Positions 21,772 through 33,990 of a DNA stretch of 64,000 bases are shown piece by piece. The position numbers were made by a program, and so were the translations under genes. Under the pieces are notes generated by a model. The model searched no databases. It had not been told where the DNA came from and was given only the letters and a program-made list of their open reading frames with translations. The DNA comes from Chondrus crispus (lineage: Eukaryota; Rhodophyta; Florideophyceae; Gigartinales; Gigartinaceae), in assembly GCF_000350225.1 (NCBI RefSeq), contig NW_005178652.1, positions 522,557 through 586,556 of the forward strand, in the 5' to 3' direction. How positions within the stretch are numbered: position 1 is the first letter of the stretch; every line of letters starts with the position of its first letter.

Positions 21772-21822
21772 ATAAACAATGTCCCACAACATCTATTATA
21801 GATGTTGTGGGACAATGTTTAT
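21772..21822. repeat. 24-bp-stem inverted repeat, 3-nt loop
   Basis: The arms 21772-21795 and 21799-21822 pair with one mismatch. The inner 15 bp (GTCCCACAACATCTA) are perfect. Confidence 0.95.
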
Positions 21823-21827
21823 GTTAT

Positions 21828-21868
21828 TTTTGAGTACAACGCAATATAATACTGCGTTGTACTCAAAA
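21828..21868. repeat. 16-bp perfect inverted repeat, 9-nt loop
   Basis: Arm TTTTGAGTACAACGCA at 21828-21843 pairs perfectly with 21853-21868. It lies 6 bp after the previous hairpin. Confidence 0.95.
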
Positions 21869-22058
21869 TACCTTTCTTCCCCTCACTTTAGGCAAGTAAG
21901 AACCCCTTAATGCCAATGGAGCAGTACTACGATTCAACAGACCCCTGTAGCAACCTACTTGGAGACAAAAATCGTTCTTCCGTTCAGTAAAGTGGTGCTC
22001 AATCTCGCTTCAAGGACCCATTATCATGATACTCAACCGCGCTATCTATCAAGCTCTA

Positions 22059-22106
22059 TTTGAGCATAATGGCGATGTCGATATCGACATCGCGATTATG
22101 CTCAAA
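22059..22106. repeat. 48-bp loop-free palindrome, one mismatched pair
   Basis: The halves 22059-22082 and 22083-22106 are complementary except for the G71/G94 pair. Short perfect palindromes TATCATGATA (22023) and AGTATCGATACT (22110) lie beside it. Confidence 0.95.
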
Positions 22107-22986
22107 CTTAGTATCGATACTCTCTGCGTCTCTGAAAGAAAGCATGAAATTCCAGTGTTGAATGCCAGGAGAGCATATGCAAAATGGCTTCAGTCACAAC
22201 CGGACAGCCAACCCTATTCGCCATTGGCCATTACGTTTAGCACGCGCTCGCAGGGAAGACCGCCGCATTTGAACAAGCGAAAAAATTAATGTCAGAGGTG
22301 GTGATTTACTTTTCCGATATGAATACACCGATGACAAAGTTTGAACTTCTTCGGCTGGCAGGGCATGTTGTGCGTTCCCATCACAGCTCTCTTAATATGA
22401 TATTACCATCCAAAAAATGCGTTTAGGGCTTTCTGCCCTGCAATCTTCACGTTGCACTTTGCCCTGTACGGGCAATTGACGCACTCAGAGTTGAGGCAGT
22501 TACTCGCCCCGATGTCGCCGCTCACATTGCCCTAGTGTAAGCTCCCGCGGACACGGTTCGCATTCAAGATCCAAACCGTGTATTCAATGTGGATTAATCG
22601 GGCATTTTGTTCAGGAAAATGGCGGGTAGGAGCCTTCGTCCACGAGTCCAGAACTCGAGAGCGTGTATCATAATTGCAACTAGATTAGTATTACCGCGAA
22701 TTAGATCTAGAGTTGGATCAGCTTCCGTACTGTACGCAGAGTACCCGCACGCTTTGATTCGGGATGGGGGAAAGCTCTTCAGCACGAAACGACCCGCACT
22801 GCGCGCTGCAGTGCAATACGTACTGTCCTCTAGCGCCGTATGATCCACGCGTACCTGTATCTTAAACCAAACGGCGGACCAGTGGCCGTGGAAGGAACAG
22901 ACCCCACACAACGGCGTCAAGGAAGCCCGCCGCATACTCAAACACGAGCGACTTGAGCAAACGCGTTTTGACAGGTAAAGGAACGG
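22107..22986. other. Gene-free
   Basis: Short frames only. From about 22840 the composition becomes GC-rich and leads into a dispersed-repeat copy. Confidence 0.4.
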
Positions 22987-23178
22987 GTGGCGGACGCGTC
23001 TGTGCGCGTGACAGGTGGGATCCGCCTCCGCACATCGGTACTGGAATCCCACTCAGTACCGCGCTTGGGCGTTGAACCGTCGATCCGCTCCTATGCGTAC
23101 ACTACGGCGTTCGCACCCCTCCCCTGCTATACCACCTACGCCACCAAAGACCCGCCTCTTTTCAAATGTGGTTTGTAA
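22987..23178 (+). repeat. Dispersed coding-like repeat, copy 1 (RVADA family)
   Basis: A short open frame containing ERVADASVRV and further on FAPLPCYTTY resembles 27957-28127 (ITRVADANVRD, then VPPVLPRY) at both DNA and protein level, including a shared GCGGACGCG block. Probably two remnants of one unidentified transposon ORF. Confidence 0.45.
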
Positions 23179-25700
23179 ATGCCGGGGTCTGTTTAAAACC
23201 CGTAGTGGTCTTTCCTGGAGGGCATTATAGAAACCTTAGAGGTACCGTTGAGAAGGTACGCACCTGCTTCTCTGACTGATCCATTTGACGAGTGAGAGAA
23301 CGCGGGAGTCGGCAAACGGATTTGCTCGGAAAGGGGCAATGGATTTGTGGAAGAAACTGCTTATATACGCCACGGAGGGAAGCAGGAGATGGTGCCTTAT
23401 GATAGATACAGCAGCTATATTCATTTCACAGTGTCTCAGTTCTTTTAAGACAATAGGGTTATCATTATTGCATTTCCAGCACACAAGTGTGCTTTGCAAC
23501 GTTTGCACGTTTTCGTATTCGGTCCGTTCAAATCATACTTACAAGACAGGCGAATGTAAGTGCATTGAACAAGCGCGAGCTAGACTTTTTTATGTGCCTG
23601 ACATTCTCAAGTATGCGTTGTCAGAATCAGTCACAGGTGACAAGTTATAAGTTAGTTTAAAAGATGTGAGATTTCGAATATAGAGTCGAAGGTGACATCA
23701 ATCGAAAGCTTCCTGCATTTGCAGTTCTTTGGTGATAGTAGCAGAAACGAAACTTTGCAGACCTGCAGGAACAATGAAAGAACTATTGAAGACATTCACA
23801 TCCACTGCACGCAGTTTGCGTCGTGAAACCGACGTTACGGAGTCAGGAACAATTTGTATAAGCAAAACGGCAGGAGCGCATCTCACTGCAGCTGCAGTTT
23901 TAGAAGTAATCAAAAGAATGGCTGAGAGTCGTCAGTTGAGAAAATTCGGTGAAAATCCTAATGATGTAGTGCAATGGACTTGTGTAGAGCTTCGCCACCT
24001 GCTTGCCGTTCGTGCCGAGCGGAATATTCTCCGTGCTTGATTTCATGAGACCCGTGCTTGTTGTGGCCATATTCGTCGGCAGTGAGCGTGAATATGGATA
24101 CTTGAGTTGATTGTGCACGGGCCACGGCGTCTAAGGTATGCTATGATTTGTGAAGTGAATCCTACAAGTTATACAATTCCTCGAAACTGAGCTTTAAACA
24201 GGTTGTAGTTGTCATTGCTCCCATCTTTTCATGTAGTAAACATCTTTTGTGATGACATTTGTCAATAAATGCGTCTTTGGCGCGTCGTGCAGTACTTTCA
24301 TTAAAGGCATTCGATGGATTTATTGATATTTTATCAACAATGGTAATACAATTGGAGCAAGATTGTAACGGAAAAAACCAATAAAGATGTCTTCGGTTAT
24401 ATAACTGGGCACGGCTGACCTTAAAAAGTGATGAAACGTTAAACATACTTCTCACATTTAATGTTTAAGACATGGGACTTATGATAAATCTACTTGGAGT
24501 AATTGGGTCATAACTGGAAACGCATTGAGCAAAGATTGCCCGTGGTGCGATATTCGAATTTCGCGGCCTCAACATTTACTGAAAAGCCTGCCACCATACT
24601 CGACAAGTATGTTTCCACGCCCACCCATCTCATTTATCCCATTGAATTCCTCCATGAGAAGTCGGAGTGACAGTCCCACACTCCGTCCCATCTGTCAACT
24701 TGATGGTCCTCCAACATTCTCGCCATCCGTCAAAGCTCGAAAAGACGACCTGCGTTAACGACGCAAAACAAATCGTCGTGAACAGAAACATTCCCTTCGG
24801 GGTGCTGCCCGCTTGTTCGACATTTCTGGTACACGTTCCGACTAGACTACCTACTATAACCTCATTTCGATTTTAATCCGCCCGTGGCCTCTTAAGTCCC
24901 TCCCAGACGAGAAAGAAGGCATTATTTCGGATCCCGCTGATGCGTACTCGCGAAATGGGATCCCCCTCTCGCGAGAATCACGCAAAGATTTGATTCAACA
25001 CTTCTGTCAATATCTGCCCCCACATCGTCAACAGGCCATACCCTATAAAGATCTTCGACCAAGCGATAGATTCATACTTGGTTTTTTCATGGCCACCCCT
25101 TGGCATTGAAACGTTCATGATTGTTGTAACACGAACTCTGCGTTGCGATTTATGTGCCCAATCTTGCCTATAATTTTGCTCGTTTAAATCAAATCTGTCG
25201 TGAACACGGTATCACGCATGGAGCACAGATATGTAATCTCAATGAGTCGAATTCCTCGACAGGACTGCACGCCGTGCGAGAGCTAAGGCAATTGGGAAGG
25301 AGCAAGGGCGTTCTAGTGCTTGGAAGTTGACGTAGCCGAAGGACGCAGATCACGTGATAGTTATGGTGATTATGTCTGCGGACGGCGGCGTGTACAAGCC
25401 TGTGTTAAGTGGTATGGATCCTTCCGGTTCGGTATTAGTCCGATGAGGAGGGCTGTCCGCAGTAGCGGTAGAGTGCAACTCCAGCAAACTCACGAGTAGG
25501 GCGGCTATAGCGGGACCAAAACAGAGAATCGGAGATGCTACCCTTGAAGACAGGGAATGTATCCGAATTAGGAATGTGGGAGCTAAGTCCGAGGGGATGG
25601 GGAAGCTGGTTTAATATTGGGGAGGAAGGCTGCTTCTCTCTAGTACGTCTACCTCCCTCGGGTCCAAGGCTGCTGTACGGCAATATTGCAGAATCTATCA
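23179..25700. other. Gene-free, AT-richer
   Basis: The plus-strand frames at 23285-23650 (Cys-containing, no domain) and 23729-24040 are the longest with protein-like composition and could be decayed transposon ORFs. Nothing is recognised, and 24120-25700 shows no structure I can support. Confidence 0.35.
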
Positions 25701-26870
25701 TAACTAACTCGTAGTGTAAGTGCCTACAGGTGGACCATCCGTGTACAAGTGGACAAATGTGACTCTAGCACCACATAGACTCGGGCCTATACACTAGTAT
25801 ACGTGCGCTGTCACTCCGGATTGCACGTGTAAACTAGGCTACGTCTACTACCCCTATGGCAGGACACTCTAGATACTGTACAGCGTCCATAAAGGAGTTA
25901 TCATAGTACTACACTTTTGCCATTTTTCCTAGCAGGCGGTCGAAGAGGCGGATATCTCTCGACGGTTCCCGTGATACCCCTGAATGCTGCAGTATAATCG
26001 CAGTGACAATTATTTTAGTTGTGGGGCGACTACTGTGTAGTAGAATACGAAACGTGGTCACGTGCTAAAACAAAGGTCGTTCGTAGGGTCGTGTACTAGG
26101 TAGCTAGGGGGAAGTGGTAGAGGCTTTCGGGCGACTGTAGAACCCGGGTGTGCTCGCGAACCACGGAAACTAGAAGCGAACGACGGGGTGCCCTCGACCC
26201 AGCGGGGCTAACACACGGCCAGCGAACCGTGGGCGCGAGCGGGGAGGCAACACGCAACGTGGCCACGAGAGTCCTAGGGCGCGAGCGAGAAGAACGAGAG
26301 AGCGTGATCGAGAAGCAGCTAGTCGAGTGTTCCGCGCAAAACCAAGAACGAGAGTCGCGTCCTTGGTCCTTGGTTGCTTGTCCCGAAACCCACCTGTCGC
26401 AAGCGCCAACAGCACTATATACCGTACTAGATCGCGGTCAAGATGTAACGGCTAGAACTCACGAGGCCGCGTCATAGTACACACGTGTACAAGCGCGGTA
26501 GTAGGTCCGCGTGTGCGCGTGTCGAAAGCGGGCAGGGCTGGTGTAAATGGGCTTGGTACTGTACGCCGGGGTACTTGAGTTATCTAGATACACGTGTACA
26601 CGTGTACATGCGTAGCAAAAAGGGGTACAACAGTGGCTCGGGTTTATTCTTTGCGATGCACGCATCGCCAGTCCTAGACGTTTCCGCGGAAAGAAAAAGG
26701 AAACAAAAAGAAAGGTTTCTATTGCAATTCCTGAAGAATATTGAATACATTACAGTATTGGGGTGTGACTGTACAGTATAAACCTTTCAGGCGGGTTGGC
26801 CCCAAGACTTCGGTTCAACTTATGACCTGAACAGTATCCAAGGGTACACCTCTGCGAACAGCCGTGCGGA
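25701..26870. other. Gene-free, rich in ACACGTGT/GTAC motifs
   Basis: Many short palindromic ACACGTGTAC-type motifs, especially 26470-26610, similar in style to repeat R. A Glu/Arg-rich open frame (26148-26477) has no domain. Confidence 0.4.
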
Positions 26871-27620
26871 CAGCACCACCCCGTTCCCCTCACAAAGAGA
26901 AGTGAGAAAAAAAAGAAACAGAAAAGAAAAATTTATTACAGAAAAAAAAGTTCAGCACCACCCCCTTCCCCTCGCACCCCGTTCCCCTCATAAAGAGAAG
27001 TGAACACGTGTACTTTACTACTGTACAGAACAGAAAAGTTCAGCACCACCCCGTTTGTCGATCAAATAAGGCCTTGGGTTGGTGCGCGGTCTCCTTGTCA
27101 CCGGACGAGGGGAGTTGCTCACGAGAGCAGCGCGATGACGAAGTTGCGGCAATGGCACAAACAACTTTTTATTCTTGGGTCTTCTTTTCTTCTCTCTCTT
27201 TCTGGCGACATCTACCTCCCTTCTATAAAGATCTAGCAGCGCTGTCAGTAGTGTCTGTTTGTAGCGAAAAACAGTATCAGGCTCTTGACCTTTCGCAAGT
27301 CTTCTTCTGACTCCATAGGACATCTTTTTCTCTTCCCCAAATCCCTACTGTCTCGCTTCATTCTAAAGAGGAATTTCATAATTGTAGTGCAGTCCTGAAG
27401 GATCGCAGGATCAGAAACGGATCAACGATCTGGTTCTTGATGGAACTAATTCAACTTGTCGTAGCTTCATCGACACCGTTCCCCTCATAAAGAGAAGTGA
27501 ACACGTGTACTTTATTACTTTACAGAAAAGTTTAGCACCACCCCGTTCCCCTCACACCCCGTTCCCCTCATAAGGAGAAGTGAACACGTGTACTTTACAG
27601 AAAAAAGTGAACACGTGTAA
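26871..27620. repeat. Direct-repeat cluster
   Basis: A block of about 40-75 bp built on CCCCTCATAAAGAGAAGTG, ACACGTGTACTTTA and AGCACCACCCCGTT occurs at 26881 (partial), 26978-27055, 27476-27545 and 27561-27620. The two longest copies flank about 430 bp, as the ends of a small element or a segmental duplication would. Confidence 0.75.
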
Positions 27621-27863
27621 TAACGAGTCCCCTTTTTTCTTGCTTACACCTAGACTAACGTCTAGGAATACCACACACTGTACCCCCCAAATGACGTTAC
27701 AGCGCCATGCCCGCGCCTGTAGGTATGTTTGGACAGCTATGCACATGTACATAGAGACAACGTGGAGCGAGACACATGGGCTTACGATGTGAGCCATAAT
27801 GTGAGGCACTGTAATATAGTATGATACTATAGTAACTGTATATGACGTCAAAGGGAGCCGACG

Positions 27864-28127
27864 GTGGAGGGAACGGGGAGGCACGGGCCGGGCCAGAACC
27901 TCACCGCCGTTTACCCGACGCTTATTCTTAACCCGAACTCTCTGTGCGAGCACTTCTTAGTAGGAATTACCCGGGTAGCGGACGCGAACGTACGCGACTG
28001 CGTTTACACCGCCACCGCCTGTCGGTACAAAAACGCTCATATTGCCGCCCCGCGTCTTCGAGGGCGTCCACCGGCTCCAGTGCGTACTGTGATCGCGACC
28101 GTTCCCCCTGTCCTACCACGCTACTAA
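27864..28127 (+). repeat. Dispersed coding-like repeat, copy 2 (RVADA family)
   Basis: An open frame of 87 codons containing ITRVADANVRD, related to 22987-23178. No known domain. Confidence 0.45.
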
Positions 28128-28914
28128 AACCCCGCGTTCGTTCCTTAGTTGTTTTTGTCTTTTTTCTCGCGTACGCAGGCCTGACTTAACTATGGCTACA
28201 GTAAACCCCCACCCCACCGGTGTTCATGCTGCAATTTCTACCTGCCGCTTAATGCTCATGTCGCCTTCCGGAATCCCGGCGGTATGGAGACACAAAATTT
28301 GAATTCCTTCGCGGAATGGTTAGTTACAGCTACTTTGACCGTGCTTCCTCGTCACGAGAGTAGTCTTTTGACACTAAGTGGTTACGGTACCCAGAAGTCT
28401 TTGAAGGATTAACAGCTTCCGAGGAATTAAATTACTGTCGATATAGCCCTTTCTGCTCATACTAGTCATTGTAGTCAGGGCCATAAATGGTCTATATTCA
28501 CCCCTTTTAAGACATACCTGCGAAATGCCTCGAACTAACGCGTGTTGACTACTGCGGGTGCAGGGATAAATGTTGTGTATACACTGTACGATTTGGCACA
28601 TGATGCATATAAGAGGGCTCTCAGTGATAACAACATTGTAAGTGGTATTGTAGCATGTCGCTTATTGTGTCCTAAGCGAAAACGTCCTATTCCCGAAGTC
28701 ATCAATCTCGCAGATATACCCAAAATCAGGGATTATCCCGGAAGTGAGGCGGCGTTTAAGTGCTTCGCGGATTTGATAGAAAGCTTCACCCGAACCCGTA
28801 ACCCATTGAATTCGGATAAGCCTGTTGTCCAAGACAGTAGACTCAACACCACAGCTGGTGCTCAACTAACTAGTAAAGATGTTCCAGATCATTTGCAAAC
28901 GAGGGACATGGATA
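28128..28914. other. Gene-free, possible decayed ORF
   Basis: The frame at 28542-28914 (KRPIPEVINLADIPKIRDYPG, then KPVVQDSRLNTTAGAQL) reads protein-like but ends in the palindrome at 28915. Family unknown. Confidence 0.35.
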
Positions 28915-28952
28915 GAGCCGCAGCAGCTGCCGATCGGCAGCTGCTGCGGCTC
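28915..28952. repeat. 38-bp perfect palindrome without a loop
   Basis: GAGCCGCAGCAGCTGCCGA followed by its exact reverse complement. Composition is CAG/CTG-rich. Confidence 0.97.
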
Positions 28953-29836
28953 CTTCCGTAAAATATGGTGTGGATCGTGAGACCAAGGCGAATGAGCATG
29001 TGCGTGTTCGTCAGAATGCTGAGCATGCTCGTGATTATGCACATTGGTTGTCGTTGGGGGTGTCATTTCGACGGGGTATGTGAGCGGACGCAGACAAAAA
29101 AGCCTTCAGCACGTCATCGTCCACTGCGGACATCCAGGTTACCACTACATCATTAAGTACGAATAAACATTTCATTATTATCATTAAGTACAAATAAAGT
29201 TTTCTAGCGTGCTCTGTGGTTAGAAATTTTGTGAAAACGGCTACTTAGGGGCAGATTCAGCCCGAACCCGATCGATGAGTCGTTTCGAACGTAGTTTGGT
29301 AGGGCAAACGTTTTCCTGACGGCACGTTGACGCTTACCCAATGCGCGTGTTGACAAAATTTCAAGAGAATACCTCAACTAATACCTTCCCTAGGAGGCAA
29401 ATTTCGATCAGCAGGGTAACTCCGGACAAATATGCCCCCGTCTTTACCCATATATTCGACAGCACACTGTGGTCCAAGGTAGGGTTTCGAACTTGCATTA
29501 AGGTACCCACCAACCCCCGTCTGTCCTGCCACCAGTGTATGTACCATTCGCTCACTCACTGCATCCCCGCCAAAATATAAACCGAAATCCATCTGTTAGA
29601 ACAGACATGTTGACACCGCTCTCCTCACAGCGAGGTTATATCAAAAAACGTCACAGAGCGTTAAACCCCAGACAAAAACTCCGTCCATCGCACCAAAATG
29701 TCTCCCTCCATGCCGCCTCAAACAACCCCACGCCAGAACCCGACTCTCTTGTATCAAGAAGATATCGATGTAGAAAAGAGGCCCTCCGACTTCTCCCCAC
29801 CACATTTCTTCGACTTCGACAAATTGCGGTAGCCAC
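28953..29836. other. Gene-free
   Basis: A short ATTA/AAGTACAAATAAA duplication near 29155-29200. The frame at 29535-29897 may be the decayed N-terminus of the following transposase. Confidence 0.35.
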
Positions 29837-31366
29837 TTGTGTTCCCAAGTCCATAACAGGTGCCCTCAAAAAGCTACCTTGGTTGAAAACACTGTAGCAA
29901 TATCAGAAACTTTACAGACAAAGGGCCCTTGGGGAAAAGATGTGCTAAGCGCAGAAGATGAGCCTATGATATCTGGGCGTTTATGTATTGCAGCCTGTTG
30001 TGGAATTACAGAGGACCACAGCTGCATTAAGCTCATTATGGCTGATATTGCTTGTGCTGAGCAACCTGGTTGGAAAAATGCAATGTCGGGCAATGAAACT
30101 CGTGGGGCATTTCAAGTACAGCACAGAGAGATACAATATTTCAAGGCTAAAAATAAGAAATGCGCGAAACTAAAAGCCGAGAACAGACAACATATTAAAA
30201 CGTTTTTCACCGTACTTCAAAATATTCAACGATTGCCCTATGGAATACTGCGAGATACTGACAGAATTTGGAACCTGGATGAAACAGCAGTGGATGCTTC
30301 ATCGGGCACCATAAAAAAGCTCTTTTGTTTAGCTTCAAGGCATGGCGATGTCTTTAGTTCTTCACTCTCGGTCAACGGTTCGAACATGCACATTAATGCA
30401 GTCGTTGCAGTGTCAGATTCTGGAAGTGAAACTCCGCCATTTTTCTCAATGTAAGGAAAAATAATACGACCCATTGGACTGAACCCTCTATGTCAATACG
30501 TAAGTGGCAATGCAGAGATTGCAGAAATATTTCCTGAATAGTTCAATGAGGATTGGTTTCCTGCGGAAGGCTTCATTAAGATGACTAAGAATAGATCTAT
30601 GGATATGGCAGGTTAACATCGTTCATGCAACACATTATCAATATGGTCCTTCGTTTTGTACACCCAGATCTAAATTAAATGATTTGTTTGAATGGACATA
30701 GTTCGCGAAAAGTGACGCTTGGAATCGATATATGTCAACAATAGGTGCCAAGCAGTTTTCTCTGCCTCTAATACGTCTTAATGCCTGCAGCCATGCGACC
30801 AAAATGTTCACAAACGTTTTAAAAGTGGGGTCTGGGAACTCCGAGACGATATCTGTAAGCTTTCCATTATTGATACAAGACAGGTCTCCTACAATTTGGC
30901 ATGCGGCGTTCATAGATTCGAACGCAGCAATTTGCATGATATTAGAGATTCTTTGAAGAACACAGTTTATCCATTCGGCTTTGCTAGAGACTCCATTGCC
31001 GTTGACGCACACAAAAAAGATTATTATTGCATCGAGGCTTCGGAAATTTATTCCCGACTACCGGCAGTTCGAGAAAGGCGCAGTGATAAAGAAACACTTG
31101 CAGAGCTGAAAAGTATTTCAGAACAAACAGAAGGACGGAGTCAAACGCTAAAACGAGTAACGACACTTCTCTGTAATACAGACACGGTCAATGATACATT
31201 AATGGGCAATAACGAAGCTGAAACAGCAAGCAAAGAGAATTGTACAAAGATTTTTAGGGCAACAGGAGTTCTTTTGGGTGACAGCCCTCCGGCGAAATGT
31301 GTCACAATGGGGGAAGTGGTGGAAAATGGCTTCAAAAGAATTCCAAGGAGCTGTAAAAAGACTTGA
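29837..31366 (+). pseudogene. pogo/Tigger-like (DDE_1) transposase, decayed
   Basis: The first open stretch ends at TAA 30454 and contains the diagnostic first DDE strand RIWNLDETAVDA. After stops and frame changes, sequence such as FNEDWFPAEGFIKMTKN matches the middle of DDE_1 proteins. From about 30785 the frame reads LQPCDQNVHKRFKSGVWEL, which fits the second catalytic segment (QPLDxxxF..K in the family). The SLKNTVYPFGFARDSI segment fits the C-terminal helix, and a Lys/Glu-rich tail runs to 31366. A coiled-coil frame (31278-31508) overlaps the end. Pogo/CENP-B-like elements are cut-and-paste Tc1/mariner relatives. Several stops make it a fossil. Terminal repeats were not found. Confidence 0.75.
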
Positions 31367-31508
31367 TAGGGAGGAAGAACATTTACATACCCGAGAAATA
31401 AAGCACACAAAAGCCGAAGACAAAAGACAGACACAGCAAGAGCGTCAAAAAGAGGAAGAAACGACAACTATAGCGTATCAAAATGTCGTAGAACAACATT
31501 GTCTGTAA

Positions 31509-32571
31509 GCTCAGAGATGATACCAATGAGGCCCTTCTCAAACGGCAAAGGATTTCGGAAACGGATCAACGTACATCTGAATAACACGAAATGGCGACGG
31601 AGCGAGCTCACGCAATGGCCAAGAAGAGCTAGCAAAGATGGCACGCCCCAAAAAGAAGGTTCTCATTAAGGCACTGGCGCGCGAAGCAGTATCAATATTT
31701 CACCTTTAAATCTGTAGTAGCATCCAATTTTTGCACAAGCAAGATTGAAGAGGTCGACTGACACGTTGAACTGCTCTTGTCAGTTTTGAAGTGGTTGCTT
31801 CAATTGTGGCGGAGGTTGTTTTCTCGGTCTCTGCCCTCTCCGCGTCCGTCCGTGCTTAGCCAAGTATTGTCAGACCTTCAGGAGCGAAGTATGAATCAGT
31901 GGGCATGAAATATTCAAGCCTGCGTCTGGTTGCGGTAAATCACATGTAAATTCTACTCTCAACCTTTGAGCATCTCCCACCAAGTGGCCAAATGAATCCA
32001 AATCTGAGACAGGTGGCGGCACGCCAGGGGCAGATGCCAAACGCATCGATATTTGAATTGCACCAGAGCATAGATTCTCCAACGGGCGGAGCCTGGCTGG
32101 ATGCAGTCCACTGTGACTTCAGTGATGTAGTCTTCGTCGTGTAGCTCGTTGAGCTCCTCCAGCTGCATTAGCTGTGGAAGCTCTGGCATCGTCGATGTCA
32201 TGCTTGATGAGTTGAAGGGTGAGCAGTCCGTGGAGTGCATGCACCACCCTTCCCAGATGCAGACAACAGGATGCTCCGCTTCGAAGGCTTCCAAGTATTG
32301 CAAGATAGGGGAATCCATGGCGATCATAGCATTGTAGCAATTATGCACGGCGGTTGTTGAGCAGTTTGGAAGCGAATACGTGAGGAGTTCAACCGAAAAC
32401 TGTAACAGAATGACAATGTTACTGATTCTCAATGTAATCAAGATTTGAATATTCATAATTGGCGAAGCGGTCGTTTAGATTACGTGTTCATTCCTTCATT
32501 GAGTACAAAGGACAGAAAACAGAGCCATCCCCCTAGGGAGGGAGGCACCTTCGACGCCAGAGTTAAAGTAT
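31509..32571. other. Gene-free
   Basis: A minus-strand frame (32456-31959) contains an acidic segment, MQLEELNELHDEDYITEVTV, without a known domain. It may be transposon-derived. Nothing else is supported. Confidence 0.35.
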
Positions 32572-33015
32572 ATGTTGATGTGTTTATGCGAACGACGTCT
32601 TGGTCACCAGTCCCAACTCCAATTTATTACAAAAGGACTTGAAGAGAACGCCTGCAGCCTTGAGGACCTCGGGGTTCCCGGTTGCATCGGCGCGCCAGAT
32701 TGTGCCGGTTGGGACTGGCATAATTGTCCTAAGGCGTGGAGCGGGAGTTTTTCAGGGAAAGAGAAGACCGATAAGATCTGCATGGAATCTATTCGCGACA
32801 GGGACACATGGATCTGGTCGCTTTTCGCAGGTTTGACAGGAGTGATGAATTACCTTAACGGTCTGGCGCAAAGTCGACATCTCGCGCGGGTATGTGCCGG
32901 CAGGCGCTGCTCACCAGCCGTCTTTCTCACCATCAGGTGCTCCAGACGTGCCGAGAACGTCAGTGATACCCTTGGACTTCATAAATGTCTCGCACAGTTC
33001 AACAGTTGTATCTAA
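32572..33015 (+). pseudogene. Harbinger-type transposase fragment (plant transposon protein family)
   Basis: The frame contains LGVPGCIGAPDCAGWDWHNC, PKAWSGSFSGKEKTDKICME and DRDTWIWSLFAGLTGVMN. This is the core signature of PF04827-type transposases: an Asp after GCIG, a W.NCP.AW stretch, and a second acidic segment before LWIW. Downstream of about 32870 the match fades. The N-terminal helix-turn-helix and the third acidic residue are not present in this frame, so only a fragment survives. It converges with a minus-strand accessory ORF (33990-33012), an arrangement seen in two-gene Harbinger elements. Confidence 0.75.
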
Positions 33016-33990
33016 ATGCATTGCTCGTTTGAGCAAAATATCAAAAATCGATTGTTCTTCAACTTATCCTCGCTCAGCCTCAGTTGATCGTCATGGCGCT
33101 CTTCGTCCTGCTGCAGCCTCTGCTTGACTAGCTCGAACTTGGCCTTGCTGATCTCCATGTGTTTCTGTGCCAGTTTCGTCTGTGTCTCCGAGGCCTCGGC
33201 CATCGTCTCCATCGAATGAGGCAACTCCTTTGTGCTAAGTGCATTTGAATTGACGGTCTCCTATCTTTTGTTTCCCACTGGACGCTTCGCGGGGGACGCT
33301 GCTTTTTCTGGGATATCAGATGTTATAGATGGAGACTGCACCCAGCCGCGTGCGATGGCTTTGGCTAGTGAACCTTGAGGGGGCCCGGTGTTGCTGTGGT
33401 GAATGACGAGGAGGCAGATGCGCTTGTCGTCACGACTAGCTGGGCACTAATAGAACTCGTCGAGGCTAGGATCAGCGCATCGACCGTTGGTGGCGGGGCG
33501 CAGACAAACGCCCGAATGTTCCTCGAGATGAGCTTCAACAGATTTTGGCGTTTCAGCCACATGTACGCAGACCTGAACTCAAACGTAGGTTTCGGTTCTT
33601 TGTAGTTTTTGAGAAAGAAGTGGTACAGACGCTTCGCAATGTTCACCCGGCTGTACACAGAAATAGCCATTCGTAGTTTGTATTCTTCAGTAGGTGAGCC
33701 CATCGGACTCCATTCTTCGACAAGCCACACACACCCAGGAAGATTTCGGCATTCGTACTTGATGACCTTGTATGGCTGCAAGACAGCAGATGCCGAGCGG
33801 TATTCTCATGACCGCTTCAGACTGGACGGGGCATTCTGTCCACAGAAGCTTCTGGGCTCTTCCAGCCACTCTCGACCAATGGCCAATATGAAAACCGCAA
33901 CTTCCAGGTCGTTTCCTCGGACTGCGTTTTAAGAAGATCCTGCGAAAGCCCGGGCGCAGCCTACTGTCTCATAAGGGGGGTTTTTGCAGC
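33012..33990 (-). pseudogene. Harbinger-associated accessory protein (Myb/NAM-associated-like), decayed
   Basis: The N-terminal part (ATG at 33781, perhaps open from about 33990) has a helical region, EEYKLRMAISVYSRVNIAKR and FEFRSAYMWLKRQNLLK, spaced like the trihelix/Myb-like domain of transposon accessory proteins. A Ser/Ala/Thr linker follows. After a frame change come KRPVGNKR, one in-frame TAG, and a charged coiled coil (ISKAKFELVKQRLQQDEERH). The (R)PxGxK motif before a coiled coil is typical of the NAM-associated C-terminal domain. It lies tail to tail with the Harbinger transposase fragment, so both probably come from one element. Confidence 0.55.
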
